Source: Reyranella sp.
GTDB lineage: Bacteria; Pseudomonadota; Alphaproteobacteria; Reyranellales; Reyranellaceae
Direction of reading: 5' to 3'
NCBI RefSeq assembly: GCF_017305915.1
Contig: NZ_JAFKJN010000009.1
Coordinates: 124,001 to 188,000 of the forward strand
DNA: 64,000 nucleotides
Under the pieces are notes generated by a model. That model saw only the letters and a list, made by a program, of their open reading frames with translations, made no database searches and was not told the origin of the DNA. The translations under genes and the position numbers were made by a program. Positions within the stretch are counted from its first letter, which is position 1, and every line of letters begins with the position of its first letter. Below are positions 37,725-45,372 of the stretch, one piece after another.

Positions 37725-38738
37725 ATGTCCCGCCGTCAAGACAGAGAAACAAATGTGACGTCGGATTTCGAGTGGTTGCTTCATGATCGGGCAGTCGAAC
37801 AGCCCGTAGTTGCCGGCTCTTCTTTCTCCGTCGACGACGATCGATGGAGCGGGACGTTGGAGCGCATCGTCGTTTCGCCCACCCTGCGCGTCTCGCTGAA
37901 CAACGTCCGCGCGCACCGGGATTTCGGCGTCCAGCCGACCGACCGCTACGACGAGCCGTATGTCGTGGGCCAGGTCATGCTCGAGGGCCGCGTCGACCTC
38001 GATTTCGGCGGCCGCCGCCGGGTTGTCGCCTCGGGCAACCATTCGCTGCTGTTCCGACTGTCCGGCGACTGGCCGACCTACAATCTCCGGGCCGACACGC
38101 CGTTCCATTCGCTGGCCTACAAGCTCGACGTGGCGCGCATCGAGCGCCTGCTCGAGGGCGAGGCGCCGGAGATCCTGCGGCCGCTGCTGGCGCGCCGGCT
38201 CGACCAGCCGGTTCACCTGTCGGGCCGCGCCAACCGGCTGATGCGCAACATTGCTGCAGGGACCTTCGCCGCCGGGCTGAACGGCCCCTTGCGCCGAATC
38301 ATGCTGGAAGGGGCGGCGCTGCAGCTCTTCGCCATCCAGGCCGGCGTCGCCGCGCGCCAGCAGCCGGCGGGCGAGCGCATCGCGCTCTCGACCCGCGAGC
38401 GCGCCGCCGTGCACGATGCGCACGACCGGCTGCTCGCCGACATGCGCGAGCCGCCGACTCTCGGCGCGTTGGCCGACGCGGTCGGCCTCAGCGAGAAGCG
38501 GCTGAGCGCCGGCTTCCGCCAGGAGTTCGGTGCCAGCGTGTTCGAGACCCTGCGCAACCGACGGCTCGAGCATGGCCGGCAGGCGCTCGAAGACGGCGCG
38601 GCGAGCGTCAAGGAGATCGCCCACCGCGTCGGCTACAACCACGTCAGCAACTTCATCCACGCCTACCGCGCCCGCTACGGCAAGCCGCCGCGCCGCCACC
38701 TGCGTCAGGAGCGCGAGGAGCTGGCCGCCGCCGAGTAG
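37725..38738 (+). CDS. AraC-family transcriptional regulator
   Basis: 337 residues. The N-terminal part (about 1-230) is a cupin-like or unknown sensor domain. The C-terminal double helix-turn-helix reads TLGALADAVGLSEKRLSAGF and VKEIAHRVGYNHVSNFIHAYRARYG, the second matching the AraC signature. ATG 37725 is chosen; GTG 37755 has a better purine tract and is the alternative. The frame is open far upstream as a shadow of lpd. Target genes and ligand unknown. Confidence 0.88.
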   Translation: MSRRQDRETNVTSDFEWLLHDRAVEQPVVAGSSFSVDDDRWSGTLERIVVSPTLRVSLNNVRAHRDFGVQPTDRYDEPYVVGQVMLEGRVDLDFGGRRRVVASGNHSLLFRLSGDWPTYNLRADTPFHSLAYKLDVARIERLLEGEAPEILRPLLARRLDQPVHLSGRANRLMRNIAAGTFAAGLNGPLRRIMLEGAALQLFAIQAGVAARQQPAGERIALSTRERAAVHDAHDRLLADMREPPTLGALADAVGLSEKRLSAGFRQEFGASVFETLRNRRLEHGRQALEDGAASVKEIAHRVGYNHVSNFIHAYRARYGKPPRRHLRQEREELAAAE

Positions 38739-38754
38739 GGGATTGGCCACTGGA

Positions 38755-38844
38755 GCACATTCCGTCCGGCTGGAAACAGCCGGACGGAATGTGCCCTGTT
38801 GGGCCAGCATCGTCTGTGCGCGCATTTCCGATCAGATAGGAAAT
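38755..38844. repeat. Extragenic palindromic repeat, family R2 (copy 2)
   Basis: Arms GCACATTCCGTCCGGCTG (38755-38772) and complement (38777-38794) around GAAA, then GTGCGCGCATTTCCGATCAGAT followed by a shortened second hairpin (ATTTCC...GGAAAT, about 38824-38844). Same architecture as 10845-10958, with compensatory changes in both arms, which implies that the structure is kept. Confidence 0.8.
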
Positions 38845-38885
38845 CGCTCTGGCGGAACGCCGCCGTCGTCGCCATTCCAGCCCCT

Positions 38886-39152
38886 ATGCGCAAGCCGCTG
38901 ATGATCGTTCTGGTCGGGGTGCTGCTGGTCCTCACGGTGGTGGGCGGCCTGCTGCCGATCCTGCAGGGCTGGATCTTCTTCGTGCTGGCCCTCTACCTGT
39001 TCGCCACCGAGTTCGACACCGGGCGCGTCTGGGTCAAGCGCGCCCGCCGGCGCTGGCCCGTCCTGTCGCGCTGGATCGCCGCCGCCCGCAGCCATCGCTG
39101 GGCACCGCGCCATCTTCAGGAATTCGACGAGCTGACCGACCCCAGCCGGTGA
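38886..39152 (+). CDS. Small membrane protein
   Basis: 88 residues. Two hydrophobic stretches (LMIVLVGVLLVLTVVGGLLP and LQGWIFFVLALYLFATEF) are followed by a basic cytoplasmic tail (RVWVKRARRRWPVLSRW). It resembles the putative transmembrane PGPGW-type small proteins, with LLPILQGW at the conserved spot. Function unknown. Converges on the anti-sigma gene with a 4-bp gap. Confidence 0.65.
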   Translation: MRKPLMIVLVGVLLVLTVVGGLLPILQGWIFFVLALYLFATEFDTGRVWVKRARRRWPVLSRWIAAARSHRWAPRHLQEFDELTDPSR

Positions 39153-39156
39153 CACT

Positions 39157-39927
39157 TCAGTTGAAGCGGCGATAGACCGCTTCGGCGATCGGCAGCAGCT
39201 CCTCGCGCGTCGCCGGCGCGGTCACGGCGAAGCCGAAGCCCTGGTCGATCCAGGCGAAGGTCGCGGCCTCGCCGTCGCGCTGGAAGCGGAAGGCGGTCTC
39301 GCTGCCTTCGGCGGCGCGGACATAGAGCGTTAGCCGCTTGCCGCTGGCATCGTCGTACATCAGCTGCGCCGCCGCCGAGCCGTTGCCCGGCAGCAGCCGC
39401 CCGCCCATCAGCCTGTAGCCGAACGGCATGAGATCGGGCGCAGCCAGCGGCTTGCCGAGCCGGCGCGACAGCCACTGAATCAGATGCGCCTCCTGCGCCG
39501 AGGCGACTTCCACCGGATGGGCGACCTCGACGACGTAAGTGCGATAGGCCGCGTTGGCGTTCTGGGCGACGGCGGTCGTCACGGGCGGCGCCAGCGCTTC
39601 GTGATTGGCCGCGAACCAGCCCGCGCCGGCGCCGACGGTGAAGACCAGCAGGCTCGCCGCCACCGCCTTCAGCCGCCACATCATCGTGTTGCGCCGCGCG
39701 GCACGGATGTTGGCGAGCCACAGCCGCGGCGGCACCGGCTCGGCGAACTTGCCCTCGAGCTGGCCGCGCAAGGCGTTGCGCTGGCGGATGTCGAGAGTGA
39801 TCCGCTCGCGCACGTCGGGGTTCTGCGCCAGGTAGGCCTCGACCGCGGCGTGACGCACCTCGGGCAGGCGGCCGTCGACATAGGCCTGCAGATCGTCCTC
39901 AACGATGGGGCCATCGTTGATCGTCAT
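39157..39927 (-). CDS. Membrane-spanning anti-sigma factor
   Basis: 256 residues. The N-terminal cytoplasmic part (EDDLQAYVDGRLPEVRHAAVEAYL) resembles anti-sigma domains that clamp ECF sigma factors. One membrane helix (MMWRLKAVAASLLVFTVGAGAGW) and a periplasmic domain with conserved-looking QWLSRRLGKPLAAPDL and LYDD-type segments follow. Its start overlaps the sigma gene stop by 4 nt. It probably holds the sigma factor inactive until an envelope signal arrives. Confidence 0.85.
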   Translation of the reverse strand: MTINDGPIVEDDLQAYVDGRLPEVRHAAVEAYLAQNPDVRERITLDIRQRNALRGQLEGKFAEPVPPRLWLANIRAARRNTMMWRLKAVAASLLVFTVGAGAGWFAANHEALAPPVTTAVAQNANAAYRTYVVEVAHPVEVASAQEAHLIQWLSRRLGKPLAAPDLMPFGYRLMGGRLLPGNGSAAAQLMYDDASGKRLTLYVRAAEGSETAFRFQRDGEAATFAWIDQGFGFAVTAPATREELLPIAEAVYRRFN

Positions 39928-40427
39928 TTCACTCTCCGAAGCAGCGTGACCTTGCCGGTCTCCACCAGCGCGCGAAGCCTCTGCCGCGCCCGGGACAGGC
40001 GCGACATCACCGTCCCGATCGGCATGCCGAGGATGCGCGCGGCATCGTCGTAGGAAAAGTCCTCGACCCCGACCAGCAGCAGCAGCGACTTCTGCTCCTC
40101 TGGCAGCTGGTCGAGCGCGGCCAGCACGTCGTGCACCTCGAGCGCCGCCTCCTGCCGCGCGGCGACGCTGGGCGCTGCCTCGTCGATATCGACGCTGGCG
40201 CCGTGCCGGCGATCGCGGCGCCAGCGGCTGACATGCAGGTTGCGCAGGATGGCGAACAGCCAGGCCCGCACGTCGCCGTCGGGCCGGCGCAGCAGCCAGC
40301 GCGACAGGGCGCGCTCCAGCGTGTCCTGCACCAGGTCGTCGGCGCGGTCGCGGTCGCGCAGCAGCGCGAAGGCGTAGCGGCGCAGCGCCGGGATGTGCGG
40401 TTCGATCAGGGGCCCGGGATCGGCCAT
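39924..40427 (-). CDS. ECF-type RNA polymerase sigma factor
   Basis: 167 residues with region 2 (ALRRYAFALLRDRDRADDLVQDTLERAL, then WLFAILRNLHVSRWR for core binding and -10 melting) and region 4 (LDQLPEEQKSLLLLVGVEDF, YDDAARILGMPIGTVMSRLSRAR as the -35 helix-turn-helix). No region 3. Coupled to the downstream anti-sigma gene by a 4-nt overlap; the secreted protein gene lies upstream on the same strand. Confidence 0.93.
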   Translation of the reverse strand: MADPGPLIEPHIPALRRYAFALLRDRDRADDLVQDTLERALSRWLLRRPDGDVRAWLFAILRNLHVSRWRRDRRHGASVDIDEAAPSVAARQEAALEVHDVLAALDQLPEEQKSLLLLVGVEDFSYDDAARILGMPIGTVMSRLSRARQRLRALVETGKVTLLRRVK

Positions 40428-40482
40428 CGGCTCAATCTAAAGAATATCGGCGCCGGAGACCCGGCGCCGACTCCGATTCATG

Positions 40483-40860
40483 TCAGGGCTTGGCGACGTG
40501 CCAGGCGCCGTTGAGGAAGCCGTCGCCGGTCTTGTCGCCGGGCTTGGCGTCCTTGGCGAAGGCATAGACCGGCTTGCCGTTGAGGGCCCACTGCTTGAGG
40601 CCGTCGTCGCGCACCACGATGGTCCACGGGCCCGCGGGCTTGGCGTCATCGGAGGCCAGCGCCGGCGGCCAGTTGGTGGCGCACGGGCCGTTGCAGACCG
40701 ACTTGCCGGCAGTGTCCTTGTCGAAGGTGTAGAGCGTCATGCCTTTGGCGGTGACGAATGCGCCGTTGCTCGCCTTGGGGGCGGGGCCGGCTGGCTCGGC
40801 AGCGAAGGCGGCGCCGGCAAAAAGGGTCGCGGCGGCGATGAAAGCGAGCGTTTTCAGCAT
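40483..40860 (-). CDS. Secreted COG4315-type repeat protein
   Basis: 125-residue exported protein. Signal peptide MLKTLAFIAAATLFAGAAFA. The mature part contains two copies of the family's beta-type repeat: AFVTAKGMTLYTFDKDTAGKSVCNGPC-ATNWPPA, and WTIVVRDDGLKQWALNGKPVYAFAKDAKPGD. A Cys pair (SVCNGPC) is conserved. Start set at the ATG that begins the signal peptide. Being upstream of the sigma/anti-sigma pair, it may be part of their regulon. Function unknown. Confidence 0.85.
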   Translation of the reverse strand: MLKTLAFIAAATLFAGAAFAAEPAGPAPKASNGAFVTAKGMTLYTFDKDTAGKSVCNGPCATNWPPALASDDAKPAGPWTIVVRDDGLKQWALNGKPVYAFAKDAKPGDKTGDGFLNGAWHVAKP

Positions 40861-40985
40861 GGAATCTCCCTGACACGTGCGAAAGTGCACGGGGAGGGAG
40901 ACGCCGCCGGACGGCCTTTATTCCCGCGCTCCGGTCTTTTTTGGCCGCCCGGGCCGGGTTAGAATGACTCCAAACGGAGGAAGCC

Positions 40986-41561
40986 ATGGACAAGCCGGTC
41001 AAGCCGCGTGGCATCAATCACCTCGTGCTCAACGTCCGCGATATCGAGGAATCGCACAAGTTCTGGACCGAGATCGTGGGCTTCGAGATGGTCGGGCAGT
41101 TGACGCCGCGGCCGGAGCGACCCAATCCGCCGAAGATGCGCTTCTATTCGGGCACGCGCTCCGACGGCAGCCATCACCATCACGACGTGGCGCTGGTCGA
41201 GAACAAGAACCTGCCGGAGCCGCCCAAGGAATGGTCGATGTTCGGCGTGCCTGTTGCGGTCAACCATATTGCCATCACCATGCCCAGCCGCGAGGCCTGG
41301 ATGGAGCATCTCGCCTACCTGCAGAAGAAGGGCGTGAAGTTCGATCGCCGCGTCGAGCACGGCATGACGCACAGCCTCTACATCCACGATCCCAACGGCT
41401 ACGGCGTGGAGTTCGTCTACGACCTGCCGCGCGAGGTCTGGCAGGACGACATCGAAGGCGCGCTGAACTACGTCAAGGTGCTGCCGACCGAAGGCGCCGA
41501 GGCGCTCGAGGACCGCGTCGAGGGCGTGCCGACCTTCAGGCAGCCGGCACCCGCCAAGTAG
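40986..41561 (+). CDS. VOC-superfamily protein (glyoxalase/extradiol-dioxygenase-like)
   Basis: 191 residues, two beta-alpha-beta-beta-beta modules. GINHLVLNVRDIEESHKFW has the first metal His, VNHIAITMPSREAW the second, and HSLYIHDPNGYGVEFVYD the Glu ligand. This arrangement fits catechol 2,3-dioxygenase-like proteins. An unusual HHHH stretch (GSHHHHDVALVE) lies mid-domain. Substrate unknown. The next gene begins 9 bp downstream. Confidence 0.85.
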   Translation: MDKPVKPRGINHLVLNVRDIEESHKFWTEIVGFEMVGQLTPRPERPNPPKMRFYSGTRSDGSHHHHDVALVENKNLPEPPKEWSMFGVPVAVNHIAITMPSREAWMEHLAYLQKKGVKFDRRVEHGMTHSLYIHDPNGYGVEFVYDLPREVWQDDIEGALNYVKVLPTEGAEALEDRVEGVPTFRQPAPAK

Positions 41562-41570
41562 CGGTCGGCA

Positions 41571-42395
41571 TTGGCAAGGCTGCTCCTGCGCCTTGCCGCG
41601 CTCGCTCTTCTGACGGCGCTCGTCGCCGCGCCGCCCGCCGGCGCGCAGCAAGCCGTGCGGGTGAAGAGCGACGGCATCGACATTCCTGCGCAGCTCTATC
41701 GTCCGGGCACGGCGAAGGCGCCGGCGATCGCGCTGTTCCATGGCTGCGGCGGCGTCGGCCAGAACAACACGCGGATGGCCGAGCTGCTCAAGAGCTGGGG
41801 CTACGTCGCGCTGGTGGTCGACAGCTTCTCCTCGCGCGGCCTGAAGGACGTCTGCGGCCGCAACTGGCCGACCCAGGCCGATGCCGAGAAGCGGGCGGTC
41901 GACATCGACGCGTCGCTGCGCTGGCTGGACGCGCAGTCGTTCGTCCGCGCCGGCCTGGTCGGCTTCATGGGCTACTCCTACGGCGGCGGCGTCGCTGCGC
42001 TGCGCGCCTTCGCGCCGCGCGTGCCGGCCCGCGTCGCCATCCTGGTCTATCCCGATTGCGCCCTGGTCGAACCGCTCGGCCCGAAGATCGACGTGCGCCA
42101 GCCGACGATGGTCGCCATGGGCGCGCTGGACGACTGGACTCCGGTCGCGCAGTGCAAGGCCCTGTTCGACCGGGTCGTGGCCGGTCGGGACCTCCTGGAG
42201 ACGCACGTCTATCCCAACGCCCATCACAGCTTCGACGCGCTCGGCTTGCCGGTCCGCTATCTCGACGGCGTCGGCAACCGCAGCAAGCCCGGCGGCTGCT
42301 GCGGCGCCCACTACGGCGCCAACGAGGCGACCTGGAAGGCTTTCGTGGTCGACGTGAAGGCCTTCCTCGCCAAGGCTTTGCCGGCCAGCCCATGA
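41571..42395 (+). CDS. Exported dienelactone-hydrolase-like protein
   Basis: 274 residues with a signal peptide (LLLRLAALALLTALVAAPPAGAQ). IALFHGCGGVGQNNTRMAEL resembles the oxyanion region, VGFMGYSYGGGVAAL holds Ser as nucleophile, MGALDDWTPVAQC the Asp, and NAHHSFDALG the His. Start is a TTG; no ATG precedes the signal sequence. The stop overlaps the next start (ATGA), so the pair is coupled. Confidence 0.82.
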   Translation: MARLLLRLAALALLTALVAAPPAGAQQAVRVKSDGIDIPAQLYRPGTAKAPAIALFHGCGGVGQNNTRMAELLKSWGYVALVVDSFSSRGLKDVCGRNWPTQADAEKRAVDIDASLRWLDAQSFVRAGLVGFMGYSYGGGVAALRAFAPRVPARVAILVYPDCALVEPLGPKIDVRQPTMVAMGALDDWTPVAQCKALFDRVVAGRDLLETHVYPNAHHSFDALGLPVRYLDGVGNRSKPGGCCGAHYGANEATWKAFVVDVKAFLAKALPASP

Positions 42396-42916
42396 CCCGT
42401 CCGCTCTGGCACTGCCATGTCGCCATCTCGCTCGACGGCAAGATCGCGCGCCGCGATGGATCGTTCGACTGGCTCTACGCCTATCCGCCGCAGGACTTCG
42501 GCATCGACGCCTATCATGCCGCGATCGGCTGCCTGGTGATGGGCCGCGCCACCTACGAGACAGAGCGCGCCCTGGAGCCTTGGCTCCATGCCGGTCGCCG
42601 GGTTTTCGTGGTGACATCGAAGCCGCTCGCCGATCCGCCGCCGCTGGTGGAGGCCTGGCAGGGCTCGCTCGAAGAGCTGGCGCGCACGCTCGACGGCAGC
42701 GGCCTCGGTCGGATCGGCATCGAAGGCGGCGGCCAGCTCATCCGCGGCCTCGTCGAGATCGGCCGGTTGGACGTGCTGGAGATGGCGATCGTGCCGCTGG
42801 TGCTGGGCGACGGCATCCCGCTCTTTCCGGCCGGCATCCGGGAGCTCTCGCTCAGGCTCGCCAGGTGCGAGCCCAAGACCGGCGGCGCCTTGCACGTCGT
42901 CTACGAGCGCCCTTAG
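42392..42916 (+). CDS. RibD C-terminal / dihydrofolate-reductase-like protein
   Basis: 174-residue reductase-fold protein. HCHVAISLDGKIARRDGSFDWL is the typical N-terminus, GCLVMGRATYE follows, and GIEGGGQLIRGLVEIGRLD is the NADPH-binding GGG motif. VPLVLGDGIPLF is also diagnostic. These proteins resemble the RibD reductase domain, but their substrates are mostly unknown. ATG overlaps the preceding stop codon. Confidence 0.85.
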   Translation: MTRPLWHCHVAISLDGKIARRDGSFDWLYAYPPQDFGIDAYHAAIGCLVMGRATYETERALEPWLHAGRRVFVVTSKPLADPPPLVEAWQGSLEELARTLDGSGLGRIGIEGGGQLIRGLVEIGRLDVLEMAIVPLVLGDGIPLFPAGIRELSLRLARCEPKTGGALHVVYERP

Positions 42917-43025
42917 CGGACCGCTTTGGGGGTCGTGGGGAAAGTGGGAAGAATCGCTTGAAATGCAGGCGGGTCAATGTTTTCGGCTTCCACGCGGGTG
43001 GAAACCGGTGGGAAGTCCGGCTGGT

Positions 43026-43970
43026 CTAGCCGCGGACCTTCGCCCGGGGATGGGCAGCCCGGTAGACCGCGCTCAGCCGCGCGGCGTCGACGTCGGTGTA
43101 GCGCTGGGTGGTCGACAGGCTGGCATGGCCCAGCAGCTCCTGGATGGTGCGCAGGTCGCCGCCGGCCGCCAGCAGATGGGTGGCGAAGGAGTGCCTGAGC
43201 GCATGTGGCGTCACCGAGTCGGTGAGGCCGAGCACGCGGCGCAGGTCGCGCACCCGCTTCTGCACGATCGCCGGATCGAGCGGCGCGCCGCGGGCGCCGA
43301 GGAAGAAGGCGTCGCGCGGGCCTAGTGCCTTCATGAACGGGCAGGCTTCGCGATAGGCCGCCAGCGCCTCGAGCGCCGCGGGCAGCAGCGGCACCAGCCG
43401 GGTCTTGTTGCCCTTGCCGGTGATGGCGAGCGTGTCCTGGCCCGCGTCGAGCAGGCCGCCGACCGTGCCCTTGGTGAGGCCGAGCGCCTCGCCGATGCGC
43501 AGGCCCGCGCCGTAGAGCAGCAGCAGGACGGCGGCGTCGCGCCGCTCGATCCAGGTCTCGCGCTCGGGGGCGGCCGACTGCTCGAGGAGGTCCTCCATGT
43601 CGCGCTCGGAGAGCGCCTTGGGAACGGAGCGCGGCAGCTTGGGCGTCTGGATGGCGGCGATGCTGGCGTTGTGCGCCAGCCCGCGCTTGCCGAGGAAGCG
43701 GAAGAAGGAGCGCACCGAAGAGAAGGCGCGGGCGGTCGAGGTGCGGGCCAGGCCTTGATGGGCGCGGTCGGCCAGCCAGGCCCGGAACTCGGCAGGCTTG
43801 AGCTTGTCGAGCTGGGCGAGCGTCGGCGGGGCGCCGAGATACTTGGTCATGAACGCGACGAACTCGGCGACGTCGTGCTCGTAGGCGGTGAGGGTATGGC
43901 CGGACAGCCGGCGTTCGCTGCGCAGCCAGTCGCGCCAGGCCTCGCGCGCGCCCGCGAGGCTGATGCTCAC
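43026..43970 (-). CDS. xerC: Tyrosine recombinase XerC
   Basis: Chromosome-dimer resolvase partner, 314 residues. The N-terminal SAM-like domain includes WLRSERRLSGHTLTAYEHDV. The catalytic domain has GAGLRIGEALGL (Arg I), PHALRHSFATHLL (His-x-x-Arg), and LGHASLSTTQRYTDV (His and nucleophilic Tyr). Start is the GTG that overlaps the DUF484 stop by 4 nt (GTGA); open frame further upstream is a shadow. No dif site was recognised nearby. Confidence 0.93.
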   Translation of the reverse strand: MSISLAGAREAWRDWLRSERRLSGHTLTAYEHDVAEFVAFMTKYLGAPPTLAQLDKLKPAEFRAWLADRAHQGLARTSTARAFSSVRSFFRFLGKRGLAHNASIAAIQTPKLPRSVPKALSERDMEDLLEQSAAPERETWIERRDAAVLLLLYGAGLRIGEALGLTKGTVGGLLDAGQDTLAITGKGNKTRLVPLLPAALEALAAYREACPFMKALGPRDAFFLGARGAPLDPAIVQKRVRDLRRVLGLTDSVTPHALRHSFATHLLAAGGDLRTIQELLGHASLSTTQRYTDVDAARLSAVYRAAHPRAKVRG

Positions 43971-44692
43971 TCGGGCAGGTCGAGCCAGGCGCGGATGGTG
44001 TTTTCCAGCACCTTGGCCAGGAAGAACAGCAGCTCGGTCGCCATCTCCGGGCCGAAGGCCTCGGCGTCGCGCGAGCCGAAGCACATCACGCCGTCGGGCG
44101 AGCCCGACGAGACGCGCAGCCGCATCAGCACGTCGGACTTCACGAACCGCGCCACGTCGCCGAAGAACGCCTCCTCGCCCGCGATGTGGCTGCGCAGGCG
44201 GGCGTGCTTCTCGGGGCCGAGCGCCGCGTCGATCGCGCCCGGCGCCAGCACGTAGACGCCGCGCACCGGCACGCGCTTGGGCGCATCGGCATTGGCCTCG
44301 ATCGCCATAGTGATGAAGTCGACATCGAGCAGCTCGGGCAGCTCGTGCGTCACCACGTGGATCATCTTCTCGAAGGTCGTCGCCTGGATGATGCTGATCA
44401 CCGCCGCCTGGATGCGGTTCTGGACGATCTGGTTCTGCTTGGAGTTGGCGATGATCTCGGTGCGCTCGTTCTTCAGCCGGTCGATCTCGCTGCGCAGGCG
44501 CTTCAGGATCGCCTGCTGCATGTCGATGACGCCCGGGCCCTGGACGCGCGGCGCCAGCTCGGCCGCGAGCTCCTGGTTCTTCTCGAAGAAGTCGGGATGG
44601 GCCTTGAGGTAGGCCACCACGTCGTCGGCCGTGATCAGCTTGACCTGCCGGCCCGAGCCGTCGGGGGCGGTGACGGTGCCGTCGCTGCTCAT
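43967..44692 (-). CDS. DUF484 family protein
   Basis: 241 residues. The N-terminus ADDVVAYLKAHPDFFEKNQEL is the DUF484 signature; a short coiled coil (QQAILKRLRSEIDRLKNERTEI) follows, then a GAF-like C-terminal domain (VDFITMAIEANAD ... GVMCFGSRDAEAF). DUF484 genes are typically found just upstream of xerC, as here, and the stop/start overlap indicates coupling. Molecular role not established. Confidence 0.9.
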   Translation of the reverse strand: MSSDGTVTAPDGSGRQVKLITADDVVAYLKAHPDFFEKNQELAAELAPRVQGPGVIDMQQAILKRLRSEIDRLKNERTEIIANSKQNQIVQNRIQAAVISIIQATTFEKMIHVVTHELPELLDVDFITMAIEANADAPKRVPVRGVYVLAPGAIDAALGPEKHARLRSHIAGEEAFFGDVARFVKSDVLMRLRVSSGSPDGVMCFGSRDAEAFGPEMATELLFFLAKVLENTIRAWLDLPE

Positions 44693-44702
44693 AGGCCCAT
44701 CC

Positions 44703-45359
44703 TCATAGGATCGACTGCCCGGTCTTCTTCCAGTCGTCGAGGAAGGCCTTGAGCCCGTTGTCGGTCAGCACGTGCTTGAACAGGCCGCGCAGCACGTTGG
44801 GCGGCAGGGTCGCGACATGGGCGCCGAGCTTGGCCGCCTGGATGACGTGCTGGCTGTGGCGGATCGAAGCCGCCAGCACCTCGGTCTTGAAGTGCGGGTA
44901 CTGGCGATAGATCGTCATGATCTCGGCGATCAGGCCCATGCCGTCATGGCCGTTGTCGTCGATGCGGCCGATGAAGGGAGAGATGAACGTCGCGTCGGCC
45001 TTGGCGGCGAGCAGCGCCTGGGCCGCCGAGAAGCACAGCGTCACGTTGACCATGATGCCTTCGGAGCGCAGCGCCTTGCAGGTCTTCAGCCCATCCGGTG
45101 TCAGCGGCACCTTGACCGCCACATTCTTGGCGATCTTTGCGAGCTTCCTGCCCTCCTCGAGCATCGTCTTGTGGTCGGTTGCGACCGTCTCGGCGCTGAC
45201 CGGGCCCGGCACGACGGCGCAGATCTCCTTGATGACCTCGAGCATCGGCCGGTCGGCCTTCATGATCAGCGAGGGGTTGGTCGTCACCCCGTCGAGCAGC
45301 CCGGAGGCCGCGAGGTCCTTGATCTCGGCCACGTCGGCAGTATCGACGAAGAACTTCAT
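44703..45359 (-). CDS. tal: Transaldolase / fructose-6-phosphate aldolase-like (TalC type)
   Basis: Short-form transaldolase, 218 residues, in the non-oxidative pentose phosphate pathway. [16 protein letters not shown] start, [11 protein letters not shown] phosphate-binding region, [18 protein letters not shown] with the Schiff-base Lys, and [15 protein letters not shown]. Start set at the ATG of MKFFVD behind GGGAAAGC; the frame is open upstream. Transaldolase versus fructose-6-phosphate aldolase activity cannot be told apart by eye. Divergent from priA across 13 bp. Confidence 0.92.
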   Translation of the reverse strand: MKFFVDTADVAEIKDLAASGLLDGVTTNPSLIMKADRPMLEVIKEICAVVPGPVSAETVATDHKTMLEEGRKLAKIAKNVAVKVPLTPDGLKTCKALRSEGIMVNVTLCFSAAQALLAAKADATFISPFIGRIDDNGHDGMGLIAEIMTIYRQYPHFKTEVLAASIRHSQHVIQAAKLGAHVATLPPNVLRGLFKHVLTDNGLKAFLDDWKKTGQSIL

Positions 45360-45372
45360 ATAAGCTTTCCCA

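Noticed and set aside
42917..43025. G-rich gap before xerC with GTGGAAA-like words, considered as DnaA boxes or a dif site
   Set aside because: No TTATCCACA-like match and no 28-bp dif-type inverted repeat; too little evidence.
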